In this document: piece by piece, positions 13,455-13,732 of the stretch
Layout of the letters: the number at the start of each line of letters is the position of its first letter
Numbering within the stretch: the first letter of the stretch is position 1
NCBI GenBank assembly: GCA_019247135.1
Contig: JAFAPL010000338.1
Coordinates: 1-13,732, forward strand
DNA from: Chloroflexota bacterium
GTDB taxonomy: Bacteria; Chloroflexota; UBA6077; CF-72
Length of the DNA: 13,732 nucleotides
Direction of reading: 5' to 3'
Made by a program: the position numbers and the translations under genes
The notes under the pieces: generated by a model
The model's database searches: none
What the model saw: only the letters and a program-made list of their open reading frames with translations
Told to the model about the DNA's origin: nothing

Positions 13455-13732
13455 ATGAGCCGAGTCGTGCTGGTTCTGGCGTTCCTGGTGCCACTCGTGC
13501 TCGGCGGGTACGTGGTGCGCAGCCTGCTGCTGCCCAGCCCGACCGCGCTCGGCACCGGCGCCGGGCCAACCCGCACTGCCACCGCCCTGCCCACATCGGC
13601 ACGCCCGACGTCCGCCCCGACCGCGCTCCCCACCCCGGCCCCGACACGAACCGCCCGGCCAGCGCCGACCACCCCACCCGTCCCGACCCTGGCGGCCCGA
13701 CCGGCGGCCGCGCCGAGCCCGACCGCGCCGCC
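13455..13732 (+). CDS. Membrane-anchored Pro/Thr/Ala-rich protein, N-terminal part only
   Basis: The frame opening at ATG 13455 runs off the right edge after 92 complete codons. Residues 3-19 (VVLVLAFLVPLVLGG plus flanks) form a hydrophobic segment after a short MSR start, consistent with a signal anchor or signal peptide with no lipobox cysteine. From about residue 28 on the sequence is almost entirely Pro, Thr, Ala and Arg with repeated PTxxPT-like units, a flexible extracytoplasmic linker. It resembles the linker behind the lipobox of the solute-binding protein at the other end of the window. Any folded domain lies outside the window, so function cannot be given. It lies 68 bp after the aminotransferase stop. 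Confidence 0.65.
   Translation, partial: MSRVVLVLAFLVPLVLGGYVVRSLLLPSPTALGTGAGPTRTATALPTSARPTSAPTALPTPAPTRTARPAPTTPPVPTLAARPAAAPSPTAP

Noticed and set aside
11917..13677. 586-codon open frame on the minus strand opposite the aminotransferase
   Set aside because: It lies wholly antisense to a gene with complete PLP-enzyme motifs, and its protein is Arg/Gly/Val/His-rich noise without a recognisable domain. Long antisense frames are expected from GC-ending codons.
1..13732. Defence system, CRISPR array, phage or transposon content
   Set aside because: No regularly spaced direct repeats, nuclease, helicase, transposase, integrase or toxin-antitoxin motifs were seen in either strand.

Overview
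The window is about 13.7 kb of GC-rich, gene-dense bacterial chromosome. It has no RNA genes, transposases, integrases, phage genes or CRISPR arrays that I can recognise. The Pro/Thr/Ala linkers next to membrane or lipoprotein anchors, the Tat-type lipoprotein peptide-binding protein, the actinobacterial-type thiol-dependent dehydrogenase and the F420/FMN split-barrel protein would fit a Chloroflexota (or less likely actinobacterial) soil or water organism. That placement is inference from style, not from a marker gene.

Layout. (1) 1-1688, minus strand: most of a family-5 ABC transporter solute-binding lipoprotein, cut by the left edge. (2) 1735-5386, plus strand: a class A beta-lactamase-like serine hydrolase, a HpcH/HpaI-type aldolase, an ATP-grasp ligase 6 bp downstream, and an SDR dehydrogenase. 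(3) 5425-6513, minus strand: a zinc alcohol dehydrogenase closely resembling S-(hydroxymethyl)mycothiol dehydrogenase. (4) 6692-8040, plus strand: an AstE/AspA-type zinc deacylase whose stop overlaps the GTG start of a PPOX-fold flavin/F420 protein. (5) 8041-8365: a gene-poor stretch with a possible small broken minus-strand ORF. (6) 8366-9172, minus strand: a voltage-gated-like potassium channel. (7) 9449-13386, plus strand: a D-2-hydroxyacid dehydrogenase, an FAD-dependent oxidoreductase and a class III (HemL-like) PLP aminotransferase. (8) 13455-end: the start of a membrane-anchored Pro/Thr-rich protein, cut by the right edge.

How the genes might work together. Most products are small-molecule enzymes: a C-C lyase, ATP-dependent C-N ligase, dehydrogenases, deacylase, flavoprotein and aminotransferase. 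They sit beside an oligopeptide-type uptake protein. This looks like an accessory catabolic or amino-acid-derivative-modifying island rather than core metabolism. The tightest physical couplings are aldolase/ATP-grasp (6 bp gap) and deacylase/PPOX (overlapping stop and start). The frequent strand switches argue against one long operon. The best candidates for something new are the aldolase/ATP-grasp pair, the non-secreted lactamase-fold hydrolase without an obvious deacylation glutamate, and the mycothiol-type formaldehyde dehydrogenase if the host is not an actinobacterium. No defence system or other named multi-gene system is evident.
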